Source of the DNA: Ptiloglossa arizonensis
Taxonomy: Eukaryota > Arthropoda > Insecta > Hymenoptera > Colletidae
DNA: 64,000 nt
Assembly: GCF_051014685.1 (NCBI RefSeq)
Contig: NC_135060.1
Location: 3,286,001 to 3,350,000, forward strand
Direction: 5' to 3'
Part shown: piece by piece, positions 1 through 12,851 of the stretch
Position numbering within the stretch: the first letter of the stretch is position 1
Layout: every line of letters begins with the position of its first letter
Notes under the pieces: model-generated
What the model was told of the DNA's origin: nothing
The model's database searches: none
Seen by the model: the letters and a program-made list of their open reading frames with translations, nothing else
Translations under genes and position numbers: made by a program

Positions 1-1225
1 ACGTTTCCATTTTCGTTTTTCGTTTCAACCGTTACGATGGAATCGCGTTGAGAAAAGTAAACGGAGATCGCGCGACGCGTTTCCATCGAAATCGGAGAAT
101 TCGGTAAAGTCGGGAAACCCTTGTCGCGTTCCATTAGCGCACTTAATGAACGCAATAATGTTCGAACAACGTAACGTTCCTAGAGTTTCTTAACGGGGTG
201 GGGGATATCCGAGTTTCGCGGAGGTTTAAATTTCACGGCTACTGTCCGCTTTAATTTCAATTCGCTCCGCCCGATCCCCCTCGCGCCCCGCCGAGATTTG
301 CTCTATGAAATTGCTCGTAACGGCTATCGTTACGTTTCATTTAGATCGTTCGAATCACGATTTCACGTTCGGAATACTTGGTAAAACGTTCACGCGCGTT
401 GAAGACTTCGAACGAACGTCGAGTTCCCGAGGAAATTCGGCCAATTTAACCATCGAGTGGAGAATATATATTTCTGGCTGTCGGATAACTCGATTCCGCG
501 TCTCTCGTCAGGCTAGCGATCATTTTCAAACGTTCGAACGACTAAATTATCCTCCGTATTTTGCACCGAATACTTTAACCCCCGTAGGCGCGAATATACG
601 CGTTACGATTAAGTTTAACGATTTTTATAGCAACGAATGTTCCATCTTCTCTTCTCTGGTAAAAGAATAATCCAATGCTGTCGTATTTGATCTTCCGAGT
701 AAAATTCGAAACGGTCGTCTATATACGCCCCAAGAGATAAGAAAGTCTGAAACAATTGATCGTTAGGAAATATCCTGCGCAATATCCTTTGCATATTCGT
801 TTACGAGCGTAAATATTAGAGGATGCCACGCGTAAACGTATCGAAAGCAACACTTCTATTTTTCGTTCGCTGCTGTATCGATCGGTGGCCCGATATTTTG
901 CAATATTACCACGTCGAGCGGAAACCGTCCCGATCCACCCGCTAGGCGGTAGATCGTAAACGCGTTGGGCATTAATACCTCGAAACGAAGCAAAATTAAT
1001 ATAAGCCGCGATGCCGTTGAAACATCCACGAAGGACGTTATCCCGCGAATAAACGTGGATTTATCGCTAGTTGGAGCGTTTTCCAATTTACGAGTATCGT
1101 CCCGTAACGTTGTCTCGTAGGGTATATTTTCAAATCGTTGAAAAACCCACGGAGCGGTGAAAAATCGTCTCTTTGGAACGAAGAAATTAGGTCCGCGACA
1201 GTTGCGCAACGACGCGTCCAGGTCT
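1..1225. other. No gene recognised
   Basis: Open frames here are short and lie on both strands with no recognisable domain. Composition is the CpG-bearing background seen through most of the window. I see no RNA gene or transposon end. Confidence 0.5.
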
Positions 1226-1811
1226 CGGGCTAGAAGACGATGCTTCTTCCATGGTCGATCGATCGTTATCGTTCGATCGGTGAGCTATCCGGGAAGTCCT
1301 CTCTCTTTTCGTCCATCAACGTTTCCTTCGTTCGATGGTTCGTCTCCACGATATCTTCCTCTCTCTTACTCTGTCCGTTCTCTCTCCGTTGGTCCATCAA
1401 AATTTCCTTCGTTGGATGGTTGGTCACCCCGCTCTCTCTTGTTCTCTTTCATTTCCGCGGTTCTGTTTCCCTCTCTCCTTTGAACGTTTCTTTTCATCGG
1501 AATCAAAAGGAAGTTTCTCGCAGGTAGATCGCGGAGGTGGCCGCGATTACCATGAGAATGGCAAACTCGTTAGGCCGACGGTCCACCGGTGCGGTGCGGT
1601 GCGATGCGGCGCGGCGTCGACCGTGCGGAAGTAAAAGCGGGGTTCAACAATGTTACCGTCGGGACGACGTGCCTTTGGCATTGGAGGTCGAAGTCGCCAC
1701 TATTAGATTGAGGTTCGGCGGTGGGCACGGCCGCCGCCGTCGCATCGGTTTACAATATCGTAAATCGCTTGCTAACCAGTTGGCCCCGCGGTATGCTAGG
1801 AATGCGGCTGG

Positions 1812-1900
1812 TACTCTCCTCTCCTCTCCTCCTCTCTTCTCTCGCACTCTCTGTCTCTCTTTCTTCCCCTGTCTCTCGCAACCTCCCCGACCACCCCCTA
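1812..1900 (+). repeat. CT-rich pyrimidine tract
   Basis: An interrupted run of CTC and TCTC units that passes into a C-rich segment. It creates artificial open frames rich in Ser, Leu and Pro on this strand and in Arg, Gly and Glu on the other. It is simple sequence, and it lies just upstream of a G-rich tract on the same strand. Confidence 0.8.
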
Positions 1901-1967
1901 GTTCTGTCCGTATATACGTGTGATTGAACAGGAAGATATAGAGAAGCATACGGGAGACAAGGACCAA

Positions 1968-2015
1968 GGGGGTGGGGTGGGGGTGGGGGGTGGGGGTGGG
2001 GGCGGGGGGAGAGGG
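1968..2015 (+). repeat. G-rich tract, potential G-quadruplex
   Basis: Eight consecutive G runs of three to six bases, separated mostly by single T, C or A bases, on the + strand. This meets the usual pattern for intramolecular G-quadruplex formation (at least four runs of three G with short loops) several times over. It is the only such tract I noticed in the window. A role in regulation is not shown by sequence alone. Confidence 0.85.
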
Positions 2016-3655
2016 TACAGGGAATACTCTTGACTCTCGATGCAGCCGAACGTTGTCGTGCATCGTTTACAAGCCAAGCATCTCCGTTCTTGCGGCCGAA
2101 CGGCCAAATTCACTTGCCGCTGTTATGCACCCTTGAATGGACCACGAGATATTCATAGCTGCGAATGCTTCCACGATCTTCCTCGAACGATCGCCTCCCT
2201 TCTAATTCGGTCTCTATCGTAACGAGGCTCGCGATACCGGAATATCAGCCGCGAGACATGCCTCGGGTAATTAACATAATTGCGCGGTTCCCGCGGCCGA
2301 TGGGATTTATACTGTATCTTGAGCCGCGCGCGTCGTTTCGATCGTGTAACGCGTTCGCTCCATTTTTCGAATCTCGCGGGGACGGGTACACACCCTCTTC
2401 CTGTCGATTTCGACGATAGTTCGGAGACAAGTTGCACCCGGTGGTGTTGCCTCGAGCGCCGCTCGAGAACGCGAAGATGGTTTTCGAATAAATTATTCGC
2501 CGGTTTCCGGCGACATTAGGGGACGAAACGTTGCAAGGGTCCCTGTAAACTGGAGTTTAGCGAATAAATGTACACGCGATGTTTTCTTTTCACCGCGATA
2601 CGAGCCTGGAAAATTTTCGAAAAATTATATCGCGTGCGCATCGATAAAATTGCTCTCTTTCTCGTTATCTTGAAATTCGACCGTCGTTGAAAAGTCCAAC
2701 AGAGTCGATCGATCGGTCGAACAAGGTTCGAAACGTATACGTTCAAAACGTATAAATTCATTTCCGCGAAACACACCGGTCGGTGTATTAGCATCGATTT
2801 TTGTTTCTCTTGCCTAAATTTTTTCCCCAAAATTCGTACCACTGCTCCACTCCGTTCAACGACGATACGATCCGTAAAAATTACGAAGCAGTGTTCCGTG
2901 GAAACGCTCCCCGATTTACCAAGTACCGAAACACTCGACCACGGTCGGTACCACCGATTCACGGTAGATCGGCCGTGCCTATCGAAAAATCTATCTCCGA
3001 ATGGCCGACTGCTCTCGCAGCGTTTAATTACCGAACGTCAGGAATGGATTCGAGTACTCGTACCGTGGAAATAAAATTACCGAATTAAACGCGAGAAGTG
3101 TTCGCCGGTTCGTACGGTGCTCCCTTTACCGTTGAGAATAGTCGCATTATTGCCACTTCTTCTTCCGGGCCGGTCGGCTCCTTTTTATTGGGCGAATATC
3201 TGATTAGAAAAAAGGTAGCGGGTAATTGATCGCTCCGGCAATCGAACCGTTCCGTCAAAGTGGCTTTTATCGGCGCGCTTTGTCGCGGGCGTCGTTTCTC
3301 ATTGGTGCGGAACGGAGCAAAACGAGCGTAATGCTCGGAGCATCGAGTGTCGGGGCTTTGTCCGACCGTGTGCACGAGTAGCGGGAGATTCGAATGCCCG
3401 GCAGCAGACGGAACCGGGAACGGTTTTCTCTTTGTATGCTCGGCGCAACAGGAGCACGTAGCGTTCTATCGCATACATTACGGTTCCGATAGCGATAATA
3501 AGGTCGTTTAGCCTTATTTGTCGAACGTGACGGTCCCGTGTAACCGGTATTCCACCGTTTCCTTAATCCGTAACCGATTTATCTTTGAGCGCGCACCGTA
3601 CAACTTTGCAAATTTTCGGATACGGTTATTAAGTTTCCTTCCAGTTACGTTTATA
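2016..3655. other. No gene recognised
   Basis: This stretch holds CpG-containing DNA with overlapping short open frames on both strands, for example 2516-2962 on the minus strand and 2801-3088 on the plus strand. None has a recognisable domain or splice structure. I see no RNA gene. Confidence 0.5.
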
Positions 3656-3686
3656 CCGAAAAATGAAAAATGAAAAATGAAAAATG
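3656..3686 (+). repeat. 7-bp microsatellite (GAAAAAT)n
   Basis: Four consecutive copies of a 7-base unit, AAAAATG by another phase, with no mismatch apart from the ends. Ordinary replication-slippage repeat. Confidence 0.85.
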
Positions 3687-4680
3687 TAATTTAAGGCGTT
3701 ATTCAACGGAACGATATTCGAACTCTGGAATACGTTATAATTTTCGCGTACGCTTGTACACTTTGGCTCTGCGCACCGTAACATTTGGTAGAATCGAACA
3801 AGCGTCGATATAAAATTTGAAAAAACGTACAGACTCGTCGTAAAATCTCTGATCGAAATCACGGTTCGTACGTACGCATCGCTTGAAACGGTACGCAGTT
3901 ACAATCTACAGATAAGAGAGATTTTCGAGTATCGAAGTCGGCAAGTGTATCGACCGTCCTAACTGTGCGATACCTAATTGCGACCGAGTGTCGTCCACGC
4001 GACAAGATACTCGAGTTTAAATCCGATTATTTTTCGTTCGCGCTCTCGCTAAAATTATCGTCCGTTGCTCGGGTTAATAAAATCAAGGTTTTTACGATCG
4101 AAACGGTCGAATTTCTTTTCGTAACGTAATTCGAGTTGGGTGAAACCGCGTCGGTAAATCCCCGCCGAGTAAAAACGAGTTTGCATATCGTAGAGAAGTT
4201 ACGGTTCATCGCGAAGTACTTTCGTATTTAACCGCGTTCGAACGCAACCGATCGCGAGCAACACGGGAAACGTTAATCCCCGGCGGTGAATCGCGGAGCG
4301 ACGCTGCAACGATCGAACATTACCGTAAACTTGCTTTCGTTCGACAGCGCACCTTGTAACAATTCATTTAATTACGCGCGATTTTGTTATCGGTGTTACG
4401 AGCGAGTCCCGACAAGGCTAATAACGCGATTGGATCGCGCGTAGCCGAGTAGGATTTTATATAATTACGAGAACACGATGGCCGTACTTTATCGGACGCG
4501 GAATGATGATTCATGCTCGTGAATAACGCTGCCAGTGTCCGGTGGTTGATCATCGATGAAACGAGAGTCCCATTTTTCCGTTTATTTTCCTCGTCTCTCG
4601 ACTATAATCGAATTTCGTTCTTCTTTCTTCGTCGAGTCGAACCGAGCGCCAAGGGTACGGACGACAGAGACACGCGCACA
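3687..4680. other. No gene recognised
   Basis: AT-leaning, CpG-bearing DNA. Open frames are at most about 77 codons and unremarkable. No repeat or RNA structure stood out. Confidence 0.5.
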
Positions 4681-4738
4681 GAGAAAAAGAGAGAGAGAGA
4701 GAGAGAGAGGAAGAGAGAGAAAGAGAGAGAGAGAGAGG
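4681..4738 (+). repeat. (GA)n microsatellite
   Basis: A nearly pure purine tract of GA dinucleotides with a few AAGA interruptions. It causes Arg-Glu repeat frames on the plus strand and Ser-Leu repeat frames on the minus strand, which should not be annotated as proteins. Confidence 0.9.
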
Positions 4739-4799
4739 TGAAAGGGTGGGCAAAAGCGCAAAGGGCGAGCGAACCGGCTGCGAGGGTAACGAACACCAG

Positions 4800-4935
4800 C
4801 GTTTTCAAAGCGACGAGAGCACGCCATAATTACTGCCTTTGTTTCGAACAATTTATATTAAAATGAAAAGCAATCTGCATTTGCAAATTAAATGCGCCCG
4901 TAGCTTTCCGTCTGCGCTGCGCTGGCGGGGAGAAA
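4800..4935. promoter_or_regulatory. Candidate conserved non-coding block
   Basis: The block contains several TAATTA/AATTTA-type homeodomain-like cores and ATTTGCAT-like octamer sequences, and is relatively CpG-poor before the GC-rich 4905-4935 segment. It has no coding frame of note. The regulatory reading is inference from motif density only. Confidence 0.2.
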
Positions 4936-5250
4936 CGCGTAGGAGGTGGATTATCGTGATAAAGAGGCGAACCGACAGAGTTTCCCGCTCGGGATGGTTA
5001 CCTGAGGGATGGATCGTGTAAAATCAAACGGATATCTCAGTCGTATTAATTGTAAATACATCGATAGTACAATCCATTCTACGCCTTTTACTCCTTGTAT
5101 ACCGATACATCCCTCGGTTTGTCCGAATTGTGGAGAACATGTGTCAAGGTTCGTCGAATCCGTTTGGAAAAATCGTGGCATCGAACTTGCGTTGTTATCG
5201 ATGGTTATCGACAATGGAGACTATCGCGATCTGAAAATAAAATCTAACTA

Positions 5251-5519
5251 TTCGTGTTCCTAAAACGATCTTCGTCCAGAGTCCCTCAAACTTCGCGTTC
5301 CTAAAACGATCTTCGTTTAGAGTCCCTTAAACTTCGCGTTCCTAAAACGATCTTCGTTTAGAGTCCCTCAAACTTCGCGTTCCTAAAACGATCTTCGTTT
5401 AGACTCCCTCAAACTTCGCGTTCCTAAAACGATCTTTGTCCAGAGACACTCAAACTTTACGTTCCTAAAACGATCTTCGTCCAGAGTCCCAAAAACTTCG
5501 CGTTCTTAAAACGATCATT
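5251..5519 (+). repeat. 41-bp minisatellite, about 6.5 copies
   Basis: The anchor GTTCCTAAAACGATC recurs at 5256, 5297, 5338, 5379, 5420, 5461 and 5502 (the last with one change), an exact 41-base spacing throughout with no indels. Each unit also carries an 'AGAGTCCCTCAAACTTCGC'-like half with a few substitutions. The constant period means recent unequal exchange or slippage. Because 41 is not a multiple of three, the array cannot code a regular peptide repeat. Confidence 0.95.
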
Positions 5520-5948
5520 CCAGACCACCTAGAGTTCCGTGATTGTTCATACACCGTGGTGGAGCATCTCCCCTCGGGTCTCCGCGAGACACGTCCGTGC
5601 ACTCGGCGCGTTCTATGGAACTTAATATCTAATTACGCAAGGGCAGTCGTTAATATTTAAGCCTTCGCATTGTCCGGCGATTCGAGCGATACCGGTCGGT
5701 ATTTCTCGTCGGCGTGTTTTTACGGTCGATGTTAAAGGAAAATTATAGGCGAGGTCCGCGCTAGGTTGCGGACCCGGGGTGCTTCGGGATCGAGAGGTCG
5801 CGAATGTGGAGGCAAGAAGGCCGAACAGAGCTCAAAGCGTATTGCTCGTTCGCTGAAGTCAACCAATTAGCACGCTTATCAAGAAGGCTAATGGAGGTCG
5901 TGCTCAAGCCGCGGAACGATTCTTGACTTCTGCGCTGGTAGCGCGTAC
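5520..5948. other. No gene recognised
   Basis: Moderately GC-rich sequence following the minisatellite. No coding frame, RNA gene or repeat was recognised before the AG tract. Confidence 0.45.
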
Positions 5949-5975
5949 AGAGAGAGAGAGAGAGAAAGAGAGAGA
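5949..5975 (+). repeat. (AG)n microsatellite
   Basis: Short AG dinucleotide tract with one AAAG interruption. Confidence 0.85.
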
Positions 5976-6197
5976 TGTTTGAATTACACCGTCTGTATCC
6001 AACGTTCGTATCACTCGTGTACACGCACACACAGTGTAAGTACACCGTGTGCATCGCCACAGGAGCAATTTTTGGAATTGGTCGGATGTAACGTTCGCCG
6101 AGTTACGATTCAACGGGCACGATCCCGATGCCGTTTCGATACCTGCCGGAGGGGAAATACGCGTTACGTAATCTACGGGATGGGGTCAAGTGGATTT

Positions 6198-6231
6198 AAA
6201 AAAAAAAAAAAAAAAAAGAAAGAGAAAGAAA
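6198..6231 (+). repeat. Poly(A) tract with GAAA tail
   Basis: Twenty consecutive A bases, then GAAAGAGAAAGAAA. It could be the A-tail of an old retroposed sequence, but no target-site duplication or recognisable 5' body is visible upstream, so simple repeat is the safer reading. Confidence 0.8.
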
Positions 6232-8040
6232 CGTACCTACGCTTTATCTATTTAAATACGCAGTTGTGATCCACGTTAGCGATTAGCTCGTAGATTAACC
6301 GTTGGACGACCAGCCATCTACGACAGATCCTCGGCCGGTGACCTCGCCGGGAATTCAAACAAATTTCTTTACCGCCGGCGTTTAAATAATGTTTCAGTTT
6401 CGCTATAATACGCCATTGAAAATACGCGAGGCGATTCATGGTAATTCGTCGACGAATTTACATAGGAATCAGCTCCGAGGGAGTTCGTGGGGGTTATTAG
6501 AATTTCATTAGAATCGGTCGGAGAGGACAGCCGGGACGTTGCAGGGTCGCTTTTTAAGTTTCTTTTCGAAACTTTCTGCCTACTTTTATTTTTTAACGAA
6601 TCTCGGAACGGTGTAACGGAAGAACGTAAACCAGTTCTGCGATTTTGTTTATTCTTTCGGGGAAACGATTTCGAAGATTGCCTTTGCGTATCGGAGCTAA
6701 TGGAATACGTAACGAAAGAATCAACGAGTACCTCGGATTTCGAATCGAGGAGTAATTATTCCTTCCGGGTTCAGAATTGTATTATCAATCTGTCGAGATC
6801 CTATTGTCGCGACCGTCGAACGAAACGAACCGTCCTTTCTTACTTCGTAAGCGTAATTATAATTTCATTCGTCGACGAGCGTAAGGTGAATTTACGATAT
6901 CGGAGCGAACCGATCTAACCACTGCTCTCTCGTCGATATCCGAAACGAAAAAGCAACGAACCGTTTCACTGTTCGAAATTAGTGTTACTCCAAATGGATC
7001 GATACTCCACTTCCACTTTTTCATCGAGTATTTAATGTCACGTCAATTGCCGCTATTAGCCATCAACGTCACAACACGTCCGGATCAGTTTTTACGATCT
7101 ATTCTTACATTAGTTTATCGAGTGGATTTATTACTTTTCAAAAGGTTAGTATCTCGAAGTCCGCTCGATGTTATTAAAATTCCTTTTTTAAGTTCTATCC
7201 CACTCTATAAATCTAGCGGGCGATTAAAAATGTAGAGCAGTCGCGAAATACGTGCTCGAAAGCGGAAATCTATTTCGACAAAATCTACAAATTTCTGAAA
7301 TTACTCGCGGAATCTATTACGATATATTTGGATCGGTCGACGTTTTTATTTAGATCTTTTCGTACCGTTCGCTCAAAATTCGTCCGATTCTATAATTGCG
7401 AGGTTTTGACCACTTTTTCGACGAACAATATCTCCGTTTACAGCTGTAAAAACAATACCAGAAAAAAATTCTATATACACCAACGATCTCGTGCATAGAA
7501 AAATCCTTTATTTGTTAAAAAATTCCGTTCTCACGTTAAATTCGTCCAAATTCGAAATAAAATTAGAATGTTGGTCACACCGATAACATTCACCCTCGGT
7601 GAACCTTCGACTGGTCGTGTCATCGAGAAAATTAATCCTCTCTTTGGAATTTTAGTAAGGATGACTGCTACGCGACGATATTTAAAATAAATCGTAAAGT
7701 AAATACACCGGTATCCATAAGGTTGGAAGAGTTTGCGAGTCGGTGATTCGGCGATGCGGTGTTCGTTTCAGCGTTGGTACGGAAGATAATGAATTTGAAT
7801 GTTTCGAGAAGCGGTGCAATTTTCCGGGAATCTTATCCAGATTCACCTTTGCGAGTAGATCACGCCGTTGTGTACCACGTAGCTTCCTAATGCCCGGGGC
7901 ATCGTTCTCGATGTCTCGATGACGCCTAAGGCAGGGTTCACCCTCGAGATTCCTTTCCGCGTAGAGAAGAGCGTTCCTCGAGACTTTGCATTCTTTCGTG
8001 GATACTCAGCTTTATACCCGGAAGCTCACCTTGTCGTGAA
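6232..8040. other. No gene recognised
   Basis: Includes a 143-codon plus-strand open frame at 6487-6918 that is serine-, arginine- and phenylalanine-rich and matches no family I know. I read it as chance. From about 7240 to 7700 the DNA is AT-richer with no structure seen. Confidence 0.45.
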
Positions 8041-8082
8041 TTTCTTTTTTTCCTTTTCCTTTTTCTTTTTCTTTTTATTTTT
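8041..8082 (+). repeat. T-rich pyrimidine tract
   Basis: A run of T interrupted by single or double C. Low complexity. Confidence 0.85.
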
Positions 8083-9219
8083 AGCGAGTTCAAAAGAGGC
8101 AGGACAAAAGGTAGCGCAGCCACGGCTCGCACACCAAATAGACGAGAAAATAAACAACAGTTACCGTACTTCTATTACTATTATTCACGGTGAAACTCGT
8201 ATCGCGCGATCCTTGATATTCGTGCGAATATTTTTCACCGCGCTTGAGTGGATACGCTTGCTCGCCACGACCTAAACGAATACGCGGAGATCCTATAATT
8301 TGCATTTGTACGACCATTCTCGAGCTACAAATGTATCTTATTAACGTTGATTTTAGTCTCCGTCCGTCGACCGGATTCGCGCTACGAGTTTCCATCTCGT
8401 ACCGACGTTGATTTCGCGTATACGACAATTTACGATCTTTGTTGTTGGCATATGCAGGGTGTCGTTGCGTAATATCCACCTCGATGATCGATTCGGCACT
8501 TAAGAGCGACACAAGTCGGTACGTGCTCGAAATTGTCCGTGATTCTTGTTTTTTTCTTTTTTAATAAAATTTACTGTATCGCGACGTAAGAACATTTAAT
8601 TTATGACTGGTCCGGATGTAAAATATGACGTAAAAGTTTCAAAATATCGACGAAAGATCATTCTCATCGAGTATCGTCTATTTACAAAGTTTGAAGATTT
8701 CCTAAATCAAAATTTGTAACGCGTTCATTGTTTCCCAGTATTTCTCTGTTACTTTCACCGTGATACTTTGATCGTTATAAACTGAGAAACAAAAGGGAGC
8801 AAACTGTAACGAAAGAATGGAAACGGTTGATTTTTTTTATCGTGATCGGGGAACGTATCAGTCAATTCGAAATAATCGATTTAAATCTAGCCGAAGATAC
8901 ACGGTACGAACTTGCAATCGGAATTGGGTAACATCGGATTGTAAACGAAGAGGAATTTAAACGATGCTCTTGCAAAATAGACTATCTCGCGAACGTGTTA
9001 AAAATTGAAAAACATCGATCAAATAAGTTTAAAGCGGTGAAAGAAATCTTACGAAACATCGAGTTGGTTTCTCGCAATTAAAATCTTTGAAACGAACAAG
9101 GATGTACAATCGTTATCCCGATTGTTTTCTTCGTGCATTTACGAGCTTTGTGTTATAATAATCGTGAAATTTTAATTTTCACCTTGTACAATTCTGTCAT
9201 TTCTACTTGTAACGTGTCT
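8083..9219. other. No gene recognised
   Basis: AT-rich from about 8530 on, with scattered stop codons in every frame. No RNA gene, transposon end or tandem repeat was seen. Confidence 0.5.
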
Positions 9220-9460
9220 TGTGAAAACAGATAGGCCTGGCAAGAACGATTGACGATTTTCTTCACGGGAGACTGTATATTCCGTTTGACGATATTTCCT
9301 AGTAACAGCTAGTTCTGTGTCCTAGCAACCTGTATCCGTTTACCTTCACAAGAGGTGCTTAAACTGATCACCTTGCATCCCAATGCAAGCCTGTCAGCGT
9401 CTTGTCATTGATCTTCTTATCCTGTCGACACATCCATGCGTTACACGTAGTTACTTGGAA
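9220..9460. promoter_or_regulatory. CpG-poor block with hairpins and possible factor sites
   Basis: Against the CpG-rich background this block has few CpGs, especially 9330-9420. It holds a 5-bp stem (AGGTG at 9353-9357 with CACCT at 9369-9373), followed by a perfect 7-bp inverted repeat (9372-9378 with 9383-9389, CTTGCAT and ATGCAAG, 4-nt spacer). A partial RFX X-box-like sequence, GTGTCC-T-AGCAAC, lies near 9317-9329. No open frame runs through it. It could be a conserved enhancer or a small structured transcript; the sequence alone does not decide. Confidence 0.3.
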
Positions 9461-11209
9461 AGCTTGTTCGATTCTCCGCCGGAGTATTTCAATATCGTCA
9501 ATGGACGTTCAGCGTGCAACGGATTTCACACGACCCCGCACGTAAAAATCCAATGAATCCAAGTCCGGGGATACTGTTTACGGAATAGTCGACAAGATCC
9601 TACGTAACTTATCGTTCATCGTCCGTAAACACTCGAGTGGAATCGGTTGCACCTAGTAACTTTGCATTTACGAATTGTTTCGTTTCGAATACAAGATTTC
9701 GAAATCGATCCATAACGTTTCGAAATTTCATCGCGCGTATTGATTCACAATTTCAGCGATCAGGATATTCAAAACGACTAGCTTCGAAGCTACGCGTGCG
9801 TTTATTTATTTAAATCGGTTCTTCGAAAAGTGCAACGCGGAGCTCGCTTCGATTTCAAACTAAAACGAAACTGAACGTTATTTTATTATTCGAAGTTCTT
9901 GATTCGTCTTCGAAGTGGGTCCCACGTATTATAGAACACGGGCTGTATACAGCCAACGAAGTATATTGTATACACCTTTGACGAAGCGACAGAGAGATGT
10001 TTCCTTTGCTCGCAAATTATGTCGCATGAATGTTACATGGGAATAAAACTACGTGTTTCAAGTATGCGCAAGAATGACGATCACTTCGGAGAATAGTTAC
10101 GTTTGTATACTTTCAACGGAATAATATCAATCGACCGTACCGGAACAATTTTCAGTGAATTTTCTGGAATTCGATCGAGATAACTTCTGCATCGCAGTAC
10201 CGCGATAATAATATTCGAAACACGATGGATGCTCCGATCGACGTTGTTTTTCCGCGAAACGTATCACGGAAACGGTATTTAAACCGTGTACTCGAGTAGC
10301 CGTTTACTTATTTTTCGGACACGAAATAAGATTACCGGTTTTATCGTCCACGTTTCGAAGAGATCAACGCTAATAACTCCAAGTTTGAACAGACTTTCGT
10401 CGTACGAATTTCATCCTGTATAATTTACTTCACTCGATAAAGTGTCGCGAACATTACGGTGATACTATTTCGAGAACTATCGAAAAAGTGAACGGTCGAG
10501 TATTTATTTCGATAACTCGATAAATCGTGTTCCAACGGATCGACTCTTTCTGGTATTCTCTCTCGGAGTTCGACCGATGTCTGTTTTATTCGTTTCGGTG
10601 CGAAACGTCTCTCGTCTTCCCCGTACATATTTTTCTTTCTTTTTTTCCCCTCGATAAATTGGTTCGCGACAATTTGTAAAAAGCGAACTCGTGACAGCTT
10701 TTACGCGCGGACGAATTTCTGAAAATACGAAAGATGTCTCGATCTATTTTTAAATTCCGCGATCGTGCCAGCCACTCTCTGTTGCTGCTCGATTTACGAG
10801 CTCGAAAATCGTTTTGCACCTCATTTGTTTCATCATTCGGGACAATTTTGTATCGTCGGTGCTCAAAAATCCCAATAGAAACGAAAGCGGACCAAACGAC
10901 GCGGATTTACTCGCGTTGATCTTACAAAAATGTTCGTCGAATTAACAATTAATACCTAATCGTACTCGAAGATCGGTAAATCATTCTAAACGTTCGTTCT
11001 CGTTTATTCTTTCGCATAAAATCGCTCGTTACCACTCGCTAAGAAACACCTCGTGCAACGTCTCAGAATTCAAACTTGCAGGTGAATATTGCATCTGCGA
11101 TATCCGAATGAACGTAAAACGAAAAGTATTCGAAAAACATGCGAGTCAAGAATCATTGGGCGCGTACAGGGTGGCTTCACTGTTCTCGTTAATTACTCTC
11201 GACATCGAG
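9461..11209. other. No gene recognised
   Basis: CpG-bearing DNA with short frames on both strands around 10425-10919, none recognisable. No tandem array, RNA gene or transposon end was seen. Confidence 0.5.
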
Positions 11210-11239
11210 TTTTTTTTTTCTTTTTTCTTCTTTTTTTTC
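11210..11239 (+). repeat. T-rich tract
   Basis: T runs interrupted by C and CTTC. Simple sequence. Confidence 0.85.
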
Positions 11240-12851
11240 ATACTGGCGGAGAACGGTGATTCGAAGCGCACGTTGCGTAACCCGAACTGGATACAGGGAA
11301 CGCGAGCGTGCACGTTATATTTGCAATATGTAACTTGTTTGTTCGCGAACGCTCGTCTCCACGCTTTCCGAAGATGCTCGTGAGCGTAACCGTGAGTCGC
11401 TCCGCTCGTAGATTATAACGCGGCGATTTCACTGAGCTGCCGCGTGAAAGTCGGGACGTCCGGTCCTTTCCAGCTAATGCAAGAAAAACTCGCTCGCGTA
11501 CACCTTGTTATTAGATTCTGCCTCTGCGCCAGGGCTGGCTGCAATTTCTTGCGTTTGTCTTTTAAACGAGATCTCGGTTATCGAGTATTCGCAGTATTTA
11601 CGTAACCAGAGAGAGAGACACGCGTAGCTATACAATGCTTTCGAGTACTTCGACCTGATCGAAACGCAAAGGGGATGGACACCCAAATACGAACGAAAGA
11701 GTTCGTTGTGGTTATTTTATTAGCGTTTGCTTCGTTGCACTCGCTTTAAGAAACGATGTCGCAGAGAACGCAGATCGTCGAGTGTCGTTTAAAAAAAAAG
11801 TAATATATTTGTAATAGTTCGAATAAAAGTAATATACCTTTTTCTATTACCATTTCTCAACATTTTTAGGCTGTTTACAGGGAAGAGGAAAGATTGTATC
11901 GAGAGACACGTTACTGTAATATAAAAATGATAACGTCGAGAGTGGGATACGATAATGGAAGTTGATCGAATAAAAAAATATTGATCCGGGGATCAAAGAA
12001 ACGGTTAACTTTTATTTTTTTTTTAGATTTTGTTACCACCGTGGTATTTTTACGAAAACAACGTTTACCTTGCGAGCTTTTTTTTAAAAATAGTTCCCGC
12101 GGTACGGATATTTTTAAATTTGCGCAATAAAAGTTCCATGGAAATAGTTACTTCGAAACTTTTATTGCAAGCCACCTAAATAACTCACGATGTCTGGCTA
12201 CCGCGCACACCGTGCACGTAACATTGTAAATATTATGTTTACCTTCGGTAACGTAATAAGTTACCGAATCGGTATCGAGCATTCGTTACAACGTAAATGT
12301 GTACCGATCGAGAATACATTTTCGGTATCGATGAACAAAGTGTCTGTTCTCGTTGCGCAAGAATTTTTATTTTTAATTTTTGTAAATTCTATTCCAAGCG
12401 AAACTCTTATTCGCAGGAACGTTGTTTGTTTGTTCTCATCGGAACGTACAGAGCGAGAGATTGTTTTAAAAATGTTCCGTTCGAATGAAACCTACTTGAA
12501 AAGTTGCACAAATTGTATAATTGTTTCAATGACTACGCGAATCGATTCGAATAAGAACACGATGTAATTTTTTTATACATTTAAATTTCTTGGGAGGACA
12601 CAAGTCACGATTACGGTTATTCCCGCTTTCGAGTGACAATTTTTATATCGAATTTTAACAAAGTAATCACGCTCCTACTGTCTGTGTTTACCAGACGCGA
12701 CTCGTAAAATTTCATTCGTCAATGAGAATTGAAATTTGTATTTTTTTCATTGCAATTTCACCGATGAAAATAAGTTCAATCGCGAACACATTCGGACCGT
12801 TTTTTCGACTGTACGTAAAATGAAATTAATTTTCATCGAGAGAACGCTGTA
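11240..12851. other. No gene recognised
   Basis: Mixed composition, becoming AT-rich from 11760. The 125-codon frame at 12190-12567 has no recognisable domain. Several A- and T-runs of eight to ten bases occur near 11789 and 12020. Confidence 0.5.
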
